From contig DAJW01000117.1 of the NCBI GenBank assembly GCA_002496485.1, forward strand, positions 1-5,254: a DNA stretch of 5,254 nt. The letters are read 5' to 3'. The notes beneath the pieces were generated by a model. It made no database searches. It was not told where the DNA came from and saw nothing but the letters and a program-made list of their open reading frames with translations. Made by a program: the position numbers and the translations under genes. The stretch is from Euryarchaeota archaeon UBA36 (GTDB lineage: Archaea; Thermoplasmatota; Poseidoniia; Poseidoniales; Thalassarchaeaceae). Of the stretch, positions 1-5,254 are shown piece after piece (positions within the stretch are counted from its first letter, which is position 1; each line of letters opens with the position of its first letter).

Positions 1-47
1 TTACCGTTTATTAAAACGTAATAATAATTTTTTTAGATAATGTAAAT
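1..47. other. Non-coding left edge, downstream of the reductase gene
   Basis: This short AT-only stretch follows the stop codon of the minus-strand reductase gene and reaches the window edge. It holds an imperfect inverted repeat at 1-21 (CGTTT, 4-base loop, AAACG as its core) followed on the plus strand by a run of seven T at 28-34. That arrangement would suit a terminator for a plus-strand gene arriving from the left. Read on the minus strand the run is A, so it would not be a T-tract terminator for the reductase. All three plus frames meet a stop within the first 40 bases, so a convergent gene could end here, but nothing shows that one does. Confidence 0.3.
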
Positions 48-1253
48 TTATCCCCATATTAATGCTTTAGCAGCCTTTCCAGCTAATTTTCTGAATTCAG
101 GAATTTCTTTAAGCATTCTAATTCCGAGTGGAATAGGATTCTCTATTTCTCCTACCTCATTAATTAGCTCAATTACTTCAGGCCTGGACCAGACAGAAAA
201 TATTTGATTTAATTCATCATCATTAGATTCAGTAAGGAATGCATCCCTCAACCCTTTCTTCCGCTTTTGATCAGAAATCATTGATTTCAAAAGTTTGCTA
301 TATTTTTTCATTTTATATTCTGATAAATCATTATCATTGATGGATTTACTTAAAACAGGAACCAATAAATCTACCTGCTTAAATCCCGGACCAATACCTC
401 CTCCTGTTGTAGGCTTACATACACCCGCCGCATCACCAAATAATGCAACCCTCTCAATCATTGGTTTCCTAACAAAACCACTAGGAACAGGACCTACGTA
501 ACGTCCAACTTCAGTAATATTCTCAAATCTATCCTTCCACAAATCCTTATTTCTTAATCTATTAATCAAATCCTCACATGAAAATCCATTAAGTAAATCA
601 GCCCTAGACCAAGTTCCAATTCTTGTAGTGTCTCCAGAAGGTATTGCCCAAGCAAAATATCCAGGTGCAATATCTCTACCCGTATACATGTCTAACCTTC
701 CTTCATCACCCTTATATCCAGTTACCTCAACTTGAAATCCAATCATCATTTCCCTCGGCCTCCCCATCTTGAAAAACCTTCTAACCCATGAATGGGCGCC
801 ATCCGCTCCACACAATAATTTTGATTCTATATTTTTTATTCCTTCAGGGGTTTGTATTGTAATTTTTACTCTATCTTCTTCAATTTTTACTGAATTCGGC
901 TTACTAGATAGTAAAATTTCAGTACCGCTTTTTACCGCTTGTAGGACAACACTCTCATCAAATATTTTCCTGCATACTGACATAGTTCTAATCCTGTTCT
1001 TATTCCCAATAACTACAGGAATTCCCGATGGACTATGAATCCTAGCTCCCCATATTTCCTTGAGTATTGAATTTTGCAAATTTACTTTTTCCATTGATTC
1101 TGGATTTACCAGTCCTGCACACTGAAATGGCCTACCAATTTCATCATGTTCTTCAATAATCAGTACACTGTGGCCGAATTCATTAAATCTCCTTGAAAGA
1201 TATCCACCTACGGGGCCACCACCAATTACAATAACATCATATTTTAATTCCAT
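48..1253 (-). CDS. Geranylgeranyl reductase family FAD-dependent oxidoreductase
   Basis: A 401-residue soluble flavoprotein of the geranylgeranyl reductase (GGR) family. Archaeal members saturate the double bonds of prenyl chains, mainly digeranylgeranylglycerophospholipid, to give archaeol-type membrane lipids; some relatives act on quinone side chains. Seen directly: an N-terminal Rossmann motif GGGPVGG (11-17) after a hydrophobic beta strand; the family cysteine in RPFQCAG (C45); the second FAD motif GADGAHS (149-155); the substrate-site motif PGYFAWAIP (197-205); and the third FAD motif GDAAG followed by PTTGGGI (273-287). Length is normal for the family. The ATG at 1253 begins 8 bases after the topoisomerase stop, so the two genes are probably cotranscribed; the site before it (GCTGAT, 2 bases from ATG) is a poor ribosome site, perhaps relying on translational coupling. 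The family is secure; the exact substrate (lipid, polyprenol or menaquinone) cannot be read from sequence. Confidence 0.88.
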   Translation of the reverse strand: MELKYDVIVIGGGPVGGYLSRRFNEFGHSVLIIEEHDEIGRPFQCAGLVNPESMEKVNLQNSILKEIWGARIHSPSGIPVVIGNKNRIRTMSVCRKIFDESVVLQAVKSGTEILLSSKPNSVKIEEDRVKITIQTPEGIKNIESKLLCGADGAHSWVRRFFKMGRPREMMIGFQVEVTGYKGDEGRLDMYTGRDIAPGYFAWAIPSGDTTRIGTWSRADLLNGFSCEDLINRLRNKDLWKDRFENITEVGRYVGPVPSGFVRKPMIERVALFGDAAGVCKPTTGGGIGPGFKQVDLLVPVLSKSINDNDLSEYKMKKYSKLLKSMISDQKRKKGLRDAFLTESNDDELNQIFSVWSRPEVIELINEVGEIENPIPLGIRMLKEIPEFRKLAGKAAKALIWG

Positions 1254-1261
1254 ATATCAGC

Positions 1262-3511
1262 CTACTTCTTCTTTTTCTTCGAGTCAGAAATCTTCTTCTT
1301 TAGTATTCCTATCAATATACTAGCATCTTTTTTTGTAATTTTGTCAATAGATTCCGATTTAACAATTTCTAGTGAATCATGTATTTCAACAGATAGATTA
1401 TCTGTCATTTTAATGATGGCTTCTTTTTGCTTCTCTGTTGCTGGAGAGTGATTATCTAAGTCAATTAAATGACCAATTAAAGTACTTGCCGTACCATCTC
1501 TACCACCAGTAAGTTCTGATATATCAGAGAATCCTAATTCATTCATAACATCTTTCTCATCTAAAGATAGTTTATCTAATAACCTAATAATTAATGCAAT
1601 TTGCTTTTCACTTGCGCCAATCGAAATTTTCATTTCTTTCATTTTATCAATAATTTCTTTGGCATCATCGCCACTAATCGAATCAATTTCTCTAGAACCT
1701 AATATTGTATACTTGGTTTCTCTATCCATGCCTTTAAATGCATTTTGAATATATTGTTTTTGCCTCAAAGTTGGCGATTGTTTCTTTTTAGTTAAGGCCA
1801 TTTCCTGAATTTTTTCAAATGAATCTACAAATCGATTCCATTTTGATGCCGCATCGACTTTCCCGACTTCTATAGAATCTAAGTCAGATTCCATTAATGA
1901 TGTAAAATCTGTTGCAAATAAGTTATTTTCCCTTACATTATTTGTATAGTGTGGAACTACATCGATCCATAGTATTCTCCCATTTTCTGTAGGTATTAAG
2001 GATCCATTATTTTTAGTTATATAATTTCTATCTTCTAGTTTCGAAATTGTACTAACATATGTAGAAGGCCTCCCAATTCCATCTTTTTTCATTTTTTGTA
2101 TTATTGAACTTTCTGAAAATCTTCTTGGTGGCTTAGTGAAGTCCGTCACTAACTTCACTAAATCATCCAATTTCCATCTATTTCCTAATTCAAAACCTAT
2201 TGTTGGTGGTTCGGTTCTAATATTTGAAAAATATTCATCAAACACAACTTCCCATCCTGAATGAACTCTCCAACTAGAAGTTCCATAAATTTCGTTTTCA
2301 ATTCCTTTACATTTCATCTTTAAACTTCTTCTTTCTCTCACAGAATCTGACATCTGACTGGCTGCAAATCTATTCCAAATCAAGTTGTATAATTTCTTTT
2401 CATCATTTTCTCCAGATATTTTTTCTTTTTCTGGATTTGTAGGCCTAATTGCTTCATGAGCATCTTGAACTTTAGAATTATTTTTACTACCATATTCTAA
2501 TATTTTCTCCGTCAGGAAATTTTCTCCGTATTTCTTCTCAATTTTTTTTCTAATATTTTTTCTTGCTTCAATATTCGTCCTAGTCGAATCAGTCCTAATA
2601 TAGGTTATTTTACCATTTTGATAGAGATTAGATGCTACACTACTTGTCTTAGAGATGGACCATCCTAAGTAATTATTTGCAGCCTGTAACATCGTATCAG
2701 TAGTAAATGGTGCCTGTGGCTTTCTTTTCTGTTGTCCAGATTTTACATGATTTAGAGTTATATATTCTTGATCATTTAATCTATCAACAATTTGTTTAGC
2801 ATATTCTTTATTATATGTTCTATCTGGAAAGAATTTTCCATCATCATGCCAAGCATGTTCATCTTTTTTATCATGTAGTCTAACCTTAAAATCAATATCA
2901 TTTGAACTCAAATCAATAGAGTGATATTCTACAGGCTTATAATTATCCCTTTCAATTTCCCGTTCAACTATGTATCCAAGTGTAGGAGTTTGTACTCTTC
3001 CCATTGATGACAATCTCCATGATCTGCAGAAATTTGAACATTCAAATCCAACTAACCTATCCATAAATCGTCTTACCATAGCAGCTTCAACTAATGCCAT
3101 ATCTAATTCTTTAGGACTATTTATAGCATCATTAACAGCCTTTTCTGTAATTTCATTAAATGTAATTCTTTTTATTGATTTATAATCATTAAAGATTATG
3201 CTTAGTCGCCAAGCAATAAATTCACCTTCCCTATCAGGGTCTGTTGCAATGTATACATTTTCAATATTTGATTTTGTAGCTACTTTCTTAATTTTTTTGA
3301 TAATATTTTCTGCTCTAGGGGTCCAAGTCCAAGGAGGATTTGGCAACTCTCCTTTACTCGAAGGCCACTTAGATTTGGAACTATCTTTATTACCCCGAGA
3401 TGGTAAATCTTGGACATGGCCATTACAGGCCTGAACTATCCACCCTTCTCCTAGAAACTTCTTGATTGTAGAGGCTTTTGCGCCAGATTCAAGAATCACG
3501 AGATTACTCAT
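1262..3511 (-). CDS. topA: DNA topoisomerase I (type IA) with repeat-bearing C-terminus
   Basis: A 749-residue type IA topoisomerase, which relaxes negative supercoils by cutting one DNA strand through a 5' phosphotyrosine link. Residues counted from ATG 3511: Toprim motifs LESGAKA (7-13) and TDPDREGE (90-97, acidic D91, D93, E95); GHVQDLP (31-37); SMGRVQTPTL (169-178); the catalytic tyrosine in TYIRTDS (Y304, with R306); HEAIRPT (352-358); and GIGRPSTYVSTI (478-489). The catalytic core ends near 570. The usual CxxC zinc ribbons are absent: the whole protein has only four cysteines, at 29, 158, 162 and 401. The tail instead carries three helical repeats and ends in five lysines. A GTG lies three codons upstream (3520), but ATG 3511 is preferred because it has AGTGAT four bases before it and because the protein then opens MSNLVILESG, as in the family. 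Bacterial-type motifs (GHVxDLP) outweigh topoisomerase III-like ones. Confidence 0.94.
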   Translation of the reverse strand: MSNLVILESGAKASTIKKFLGEGWIVQACNGHVQDLPSRGNKDSSKSKWPSSKGELPNPPWTWTPRAENIIKKIKKVATKSNIENVYIATDPDREGEFIAWRLSIIFNDYKSIKRITFNEITEKAVNDAINSPKELDMALVEAAMVRRFMDRLVGFECSNFCRSWRLSSMGRVQTPTLGYIVEREIERDNYKPVEYHSIDLSSNDIDFKVRLHDKKDEHAWHDDGKFFPDRTYNKEYAKQIVDRLNDQEYITLNHVKSGQQKRKPQAPFTTDTMLQAANNYLGWSISKTSSVASNLYQNGKITYIRTDSTRTNIEARKNIRKKIEKKYGENFLTEKILEYGSKNNSKVQDAHEAIRPTNPEKEKISGENDEKKLYNLIWNRFAASQMSDSVRERRSLKMKCKGIENEIYGTSSWRVHSGWEVVFDEYFSNIRTEPPTIGFELGNRWKLDDLVKLVTDFTKPPRRFSESSIIQKMKKDGIGRPSTYVSTISKLEDRNYITKNNGSLIPTENGRILWIDVVPHYTNNVRENNLFATDFTSLMESDLDSIEVGKVDAASKWNRFVDSFEKIQEMALTKKKQSPTLRQKQYIQNAFKGMDRETKYTILGSREIDSISGDDAKEIIDKMKEMKISIGASEKQIALIIRLLDKLSLDEKDVMNELGFSDISELTGGRDGTASTLIGHLIDLDNHSPATEKQKEAIIKMTDNLSVEIHDSLEIVKSESIDKITKKDASILIGILKKKISDSKKKKK
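1295..1774 (-). repeat. Three tandem helical modules in the TopA C-terminus
   Basis: Within the topoisomerase tail (about residues 580-739) I align three diverged copies of a module near 50 residues long: bases 1774-1631 (opens PTLRQKQYI), 1615-1460 (opens ASEKQIALI) and 1441-1295 (opens ATEKQKEAI). The shared pattern is [AP]-[ST]-x-x-Q-x-x-x-I at the start, a variable middle, then [IL]-[ST]-x-[LI]-[TS] and a final D/A...LI helix such as KKDASILIGIL. The shape resembles small 'TxKQ ... LTKxEASxLI' modules that I recall at the ends of various DNA-processing proteins. A DNA-binding or tethering role in place of zinc ribbons is inference. Similarity between copies is at the protein level only; the DNA is not visibly repeated. 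Confidence 0.65.
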
Positions 3512-3515
3512 TTGT

Positions 3516-3521
3516 ATCACT
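3516..3521 (-). promoter_or_regulatory. Ribosome binding site deciding the topA start
   Basis: The minus strand reads AGTGAT, then ACAA, then ATG at 3511. This matches the GGTGAT core complementary to the 3' end of archaeal 16S rRNA, with a 4-base spacer identical to that of the small gene upstream. It overlaps the alternative GTG start at 3520, which argues against that GTG being used. Confidence 0.6.
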
Positions 3522-3546
3522 GATATTATGTTGGTGTTAACTAATA

Positions 3547-3554
3547 TCTATAAA
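3547..3554 (-). promoter_or_regulatory. TATA-like box for the topA-reductase transcript
   Basis: The minus strand reads TTTATAGA, close to the archaeal TATA consensus. It is centred about 39 bases before ATG 3511, so initiation about 25 bases downstream would fall near 3525. That leaves a leader of roughly a dozen bases that still includes the AGTGAT ribosome site. The upstream flank (CTCACG) is not the purine-rich BRE expected for strong promoters, so strength is uncertain. Confidence 0.5.
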
Positions 3555-3561
3555 CGTGAGT

Positions 3562-3581
3562 AAAAAAATTCCGTAATTTTT
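3562..3581 (-). terminator. Candidate T-tract terminator of the small CxxC gene
   Basis: Directly at the stop codon, the minus strand forms AAAAATT, loop ACGG, AATTTTT and continues as an uninterrupted T run. The stem has seven A/T pairs only, so the hairpin is weak, but archaeal termination depends mainly on T-rich tracts and this run of seven T fits. It lies just upstream of the topA TATA-like box, which suggests that the small gene and topA are separate transcripts. Confidence 0.45.
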
Positions 3582-3985
3582 CATTTCATCTGACTATATT
3601 TTGTTCTATTATTTCTTTCATCCCATAGATACTCATATTTCGGCCCAAGACAATTTTGACATCCAGGATATCCCGCTTCTGATAGCAATGTAATCGTATT
3701 AACGATAGTTTTCCAGTCTCTGGAAGAAATATCGCGTATCCACAATATTTCATATCTTTCTGGCTCTTTATTTCCAATGTATGCAAATAATTGATTTGCG
3801 TGTATAAATTCTATACTATTCTTTTCTTCCGTATTAATGTCTACATTAATTATCAAAGATGGTACTTTTTCATTAATTAAATTTAGATTCGCATTAATTT
3901 CATGCGAAATTTGCTCGTCTATATTAATTGAAATATTTTTATGTTCCAGAACTCGTTTCGATAGCTCAATAATTTCCCTCTTCAT
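3581..3985 (-). CDS. Hypothetical protein with a C-terminal CxxC motif
   Basis: A 134-residue protein I do not recognise. It has no signal peptide or membrane segment and reads as a small cytoplasmic alpha/beta protein: an N-terminal helix (about 1-17), charged linkers, a hydrophobic strand SLIINVDI (43-50), a second strand-like stretch YEILWIRDI (78-86), a helix about 90-103, and then GYPGCQNCLGPKYEYLWDE with cysteines 109 and 112. The single CxxC could be redox-active or half of a metal site; no second pair is present. The start at 3985 is chosen because AGGTGA lies exactly four bases upstream. Reading on to ATG 4009 or 4075 would add a tail without a ribosome site, and the longest version would overlap the start of pyrD. 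It is divergent from pyrD and 69 bases upstream of topA in the same direction. That it is a real gene rests on the strong ribosome site, the terminator and the protein-like composition. Confidence 0.72.
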   Translation of the reverse strand: MKREIIELSKRVLEHKNISINIDEQISHEINANLNLINEKVPSLIINVDINTEEKNSIEFIHANQLFAYIGNKEPERYEILWIRDISSRDWKTIVNTITLLSEAGYPGCQNCLGPKYEYLWDERNNRTKYSQMK

Positions 3986-4047
3986 ATTGTCACCTGCAAT
4001 ATATTTCATCCGCAACCATTGTAGGATAATGTCCTTTACGATGAGCA
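3986..4047. promoter_or_regulatory. Compact divergent promoter region
   Basis: These 62 bases separate the starts of the small CxxC gene (leftward) and pyrD (rightward), so both promoters must lie here or inside the genes. For pyrD, ATATATTT at 3999-4006 is a reasonable TATA box: initiation about 26 bases on, near 4028, gives a leader of about 20 bases before ATG 4048. For the leftward gene the best I can offer is the weak ACATTATC at about 4028-4035, which would start RNA near 4004 and keep AGGTGA in the leader. If both are right, the two pre-initiation complexes would overlap and compete. No clear operator palindrome is visible apart from the self-complementary AATATATT itself. Confidence 0.4.
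3990..3995 (-). promoter_or_regulatory. Strong ribosome binding site of the small CxxC gene
   Basis: The minus strand reads AGGTGA followed by CAAT and the ATG at 3985. This is the best anti-16S match in the window and settles the start of the gene, cutting 30 residues from the longest possible reading frame. Confidence 0.7.
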
Positions 4048-5151
4048 ATGGGAATCGCGTGGAGGTTATTCGCACAACCTTCTCTACGTTTTATTGATTC
4101 AGAAAGAGCTCATTCGGCTACAATGGCAATTCTTTCTACATTTGGTGAATCTTCTATAGGTCAAAGAGTAATAAACGGATTATATGGATCTCCGGAATTA
4201 CCTATTGAAGTATTCGGTAAACTATTTTACCATCCACTAGGACTAGCAGCAGGATTTGATAAAAAGGCAAAGGCACTGCAATCTTGGCCTTCCCTAGGTT
4301 TTTCTTGGACAGAGTATGGTGGCATAACTAGATATCCTCAAGAAGGTAATCCAAAACCTCGAATGTTCAGAGCCAATAAAAATCATGCATTGGTTAATAG
4401 TATGGGATTTAATAATCCCGGCGCTACAAAGATTAGAGAGGAATTAAGATTAAGAAAATCAAATGGAAAATGGCCCAAGACTCCCGTTGCTGCAAATATT
4501 GGAAGATCAAAAAAAGTTTCAAATCTGTATGCTGCAGATGATTATTGTTCTACGTTGGATTCACTTTATGATTATGCAGATTTCTTTATTCTAAATATTT
4601 CTTCACCAAATACCGAAAAACTGAGAGATTTACAAGAACTAGATAATCTAAGAAATATTCTAAATAAATGCGTAAAGTTAAGAAACAATAAAGAAACCAA
4701 AAAACCCCTGTTAGTCAAAGTATCTCCGGATTCAGCTGATAATCAAATTTTAGATACTGTCAATGAATTAATAAAATTCGATTTAGATGGAATAGTTGCA
4801 ACTAATACTACCATAAAAAGACCTGAACCTTTGTCAACTCAATCTAGAAAGGCATTTTCAAATAATGGGGGATTATCAGGCAGACCTTTACATAATCGAT
4901 CCATAGAAGTCATTGATTTAATATACGAAGAAACAGATGGAAATTTACCAATAATAGGTGTCGGTGGTATAGAATCTAAAGAAACAGCATGGAATGCAAT
5001 TACTTCTGGCGCATCACTGCTGCAATTATATTCCGCTTTAGTTTTCAAAGGCCCTTCGGTAGTCTCTTCAATTGTGAAGGGCCTGAAAAAATATACTAAA
5101 GAAAATAATTTTAGCTCTATCAGAGAAGCAGTTGGATACAAACACATTTAG
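4048..5151 (+). CDS. pyrD: Dihydroorotate dehydrogenase (quinone), class 2
   Basis: A 367-residue FMN enzyme that oxidises dihydroorotate to orotate, the fourth step of de novo UMP synthesis, passing electrons to membrane quinone. The N-terminal amphipathic segment (about 1-45, with the family-typical DSERAH at 17-22) marks class 2 and would dock on the membrane. Visible in the barrel: GLAAGFDK (65-72, substrate lysine K72), GGIT (91-94) and GNPKPRMFR (100-108), N117 in VNSMGFNN, IGRSK (151-155), NISSPNT (183-189, catalytic base Ser186 as in class 2, not the Cys of class 1), LVKVSPD with K224, TNTT (252-255), GGLSGRP (274-280), GVGGI (304-308) and LLQLYSAL (324-331). Length is slightly above the E. 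coli enzyme. A TGA at 4042 in the same frame rules out a longer start. The site before ATG is weak (GATGAGC). Small departures from the E. coli form are NRMGFNN to NSMGFNN and IGKNK to IGRSK. Confidence 0.95.
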   Translation: MGIAWRLFAQPSLRFIDSERAHSATMAILSTFGESSIGQRVINGLYGSPELPIEVFGKLFYHPLGLAAGFDKKAKALQSWPSLGFSWTEYGGITRYPQEGNPKPRMFRANKNHALVNSMGFNNPGATKIREELRLRKSNGKWPKTPVAANIGRSKKVSNLYAADDYCSTLDSLYDYADFFILNISSPNTEKLRDLQELDNLRNILNKCVKLRNNKETKKPLLVKVSPDSADNQILDTVNELIKFDLDGIVATNTTIKRPEPLSTQSRKAFSNNGGLSGRPLHNRSIEVIDLIYEETDGNLPIIGVGGIESKETAWNAITSGASLLQLYSALVFKGPSVVSSIVKGLKKYTKENNFSSIREAVGYKHI

Positions 5152-5173
5152 CGTAGTACCCTTTAGTACATTT

Positions 5174-5254
5174 GTGGGATTAACTAGGGGTAAACGATTA
5201 ACTATCGTACTTCTATCGTTTTCAGTAATAATATCTTTAATGCTAATATCTATT
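5174..5254 (+). CDS. Start of a probable membrane or exported protein (partial)
   Basis: A reading frame open to the right edge of the window (27 codons seen) begins with GTG at 5174 and gives a basic head (GLTRGKR) followed by an unbroken hydrophobic stretch (LTIVLLSFSVIISLMLISI). This positive-then-hydrophobic order is typical of a signal peptide or first transmembrane helix. The frame is also open upstream into the end of pyrD, so the exact start is uncertain; a TTG at 5132 is another option. There is no good ribosome site before the GTG, so a leaderless message or a different start is possible. It lies 22 bases after pyrD on the same strand. Nothing more can be said of its function. Confidence 0.5.
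   Translation, partial: MGLTRGKRLTIVLLSFSVIISLMLISI

Noticed and set aside
769..1038. Plus-strand 89-codon frame inside the reductase gene
   Set aside because: It is antisense to a conserved FAD-protein region whose motifs are all intact; no ribosome site and no family resemblance. The same applies to the frame at 295-501.
2970..3434. Two plus-strand frames opposite the Toprim region of topA
   Set aside because: They mirror conserved topoisomerase codons and show no independent coding features.
3512..3520. GTG start for topA three codons upstream
   Set aside because: It overlaps the AGTGAT ribosome site and would leave an almost absent leader given the TATA-like box at 3547-3554.
3986..4075. 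Longer N-terminus for the small CxxC protein (ATG at 4075 or 4009)
   Set aside because: It would overlap the start of pyrD and has no ribosome site, while ATG 3985 has AGGTGA at ideal spacing. The extra 30 residues look like translated promoter sequence.
3837..4097. Plus-strand 86-codon frame across the CxxC gene and pyrD start
   Set aside because: It is antisense to a better supported gene, out of frame with pyrD, and has a low-complexity hydrophobic composition typical of a shadow frame.
4839..5147. Minus-strand 102-codon frame opposite the end of pyrD
   Set aside because: It is antisense to the conserved GGLSG and GVGGI motifs of pyrD and has no start signals.
5154..5169. Direct repeat TAGTAC twice with a 10-base period after pyrD
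   Set aside because: Each copy contains the palindrome GTAC and could form a small operator, but six bases repeated once in an AT-rich gap is within chance.
5192..5221. Inverted repeat AAACGAT ... ATCGTTT with a 16-base loop
   Set aside because: It lies inside the likely coding start of the edge gene, has a long loop and no T run after it, so neither a terminator nor an operator is supported.

Overview
This is an AT-rich, densely coded chromosomal window that looks archaeal, most plausibly from an uncultured marine euryarchaeon related to the Thermoplasmata (Marine Group II/III type). The evidence is a geranylgeranyl-reductase-family flavoprotein typical of archaeal lipid synthesis, TATA-like boxes instead of -35/-10 pairs, short leaders with AGGTGA/AGTGAT ribosome sites four bases before the start, and a class 2 dihydroorotate dehydrogenase whose FMN-site wording (GGIT, GNPKPRMFR) I recall as more archaeal than proteobacterial. 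The lineage is an inference; there is no rRNA in the window to settle it.

Layout: on the minus strand, read right to left, lie a small unrecognised protein with a CxxC motif (3581-3985), then a type IA DNA topoisomerase (1262-3511), then the geranylgeranyl-reductase-family protein (48-1253). The last two are only 8 bases apart and probably form one transcript from a TATA-like box near 3550. The small gene probably ends at a T-tract terminator in the 69-base gap before the topoisomerase. On the plus strand, divergent from the small gene, is pyrD (4048-5151), followed by the start of a probable membrane protein that runs off the right edge (from 5174). The 62 bases between the small gene and pyrD must hold both promoters.

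The genes are mostly housekeeping: DNA topology, membrane lipid or quinone side-chain saturation, and the fourth step of pyrimidine synthesis. A quinone-linked DHODH implies a membrane quinone pool, but I see no sign that the genes form one pathway.

The most unusual element is the C-terminal tail of the topoisomerase. It lacks the zinc ribbons usual in this family and instead has three diverged copies of a roughly 50-residue helical module, followed by a lysine tail. I found no mobile element, CRISPR array, RNA gene or defence system.
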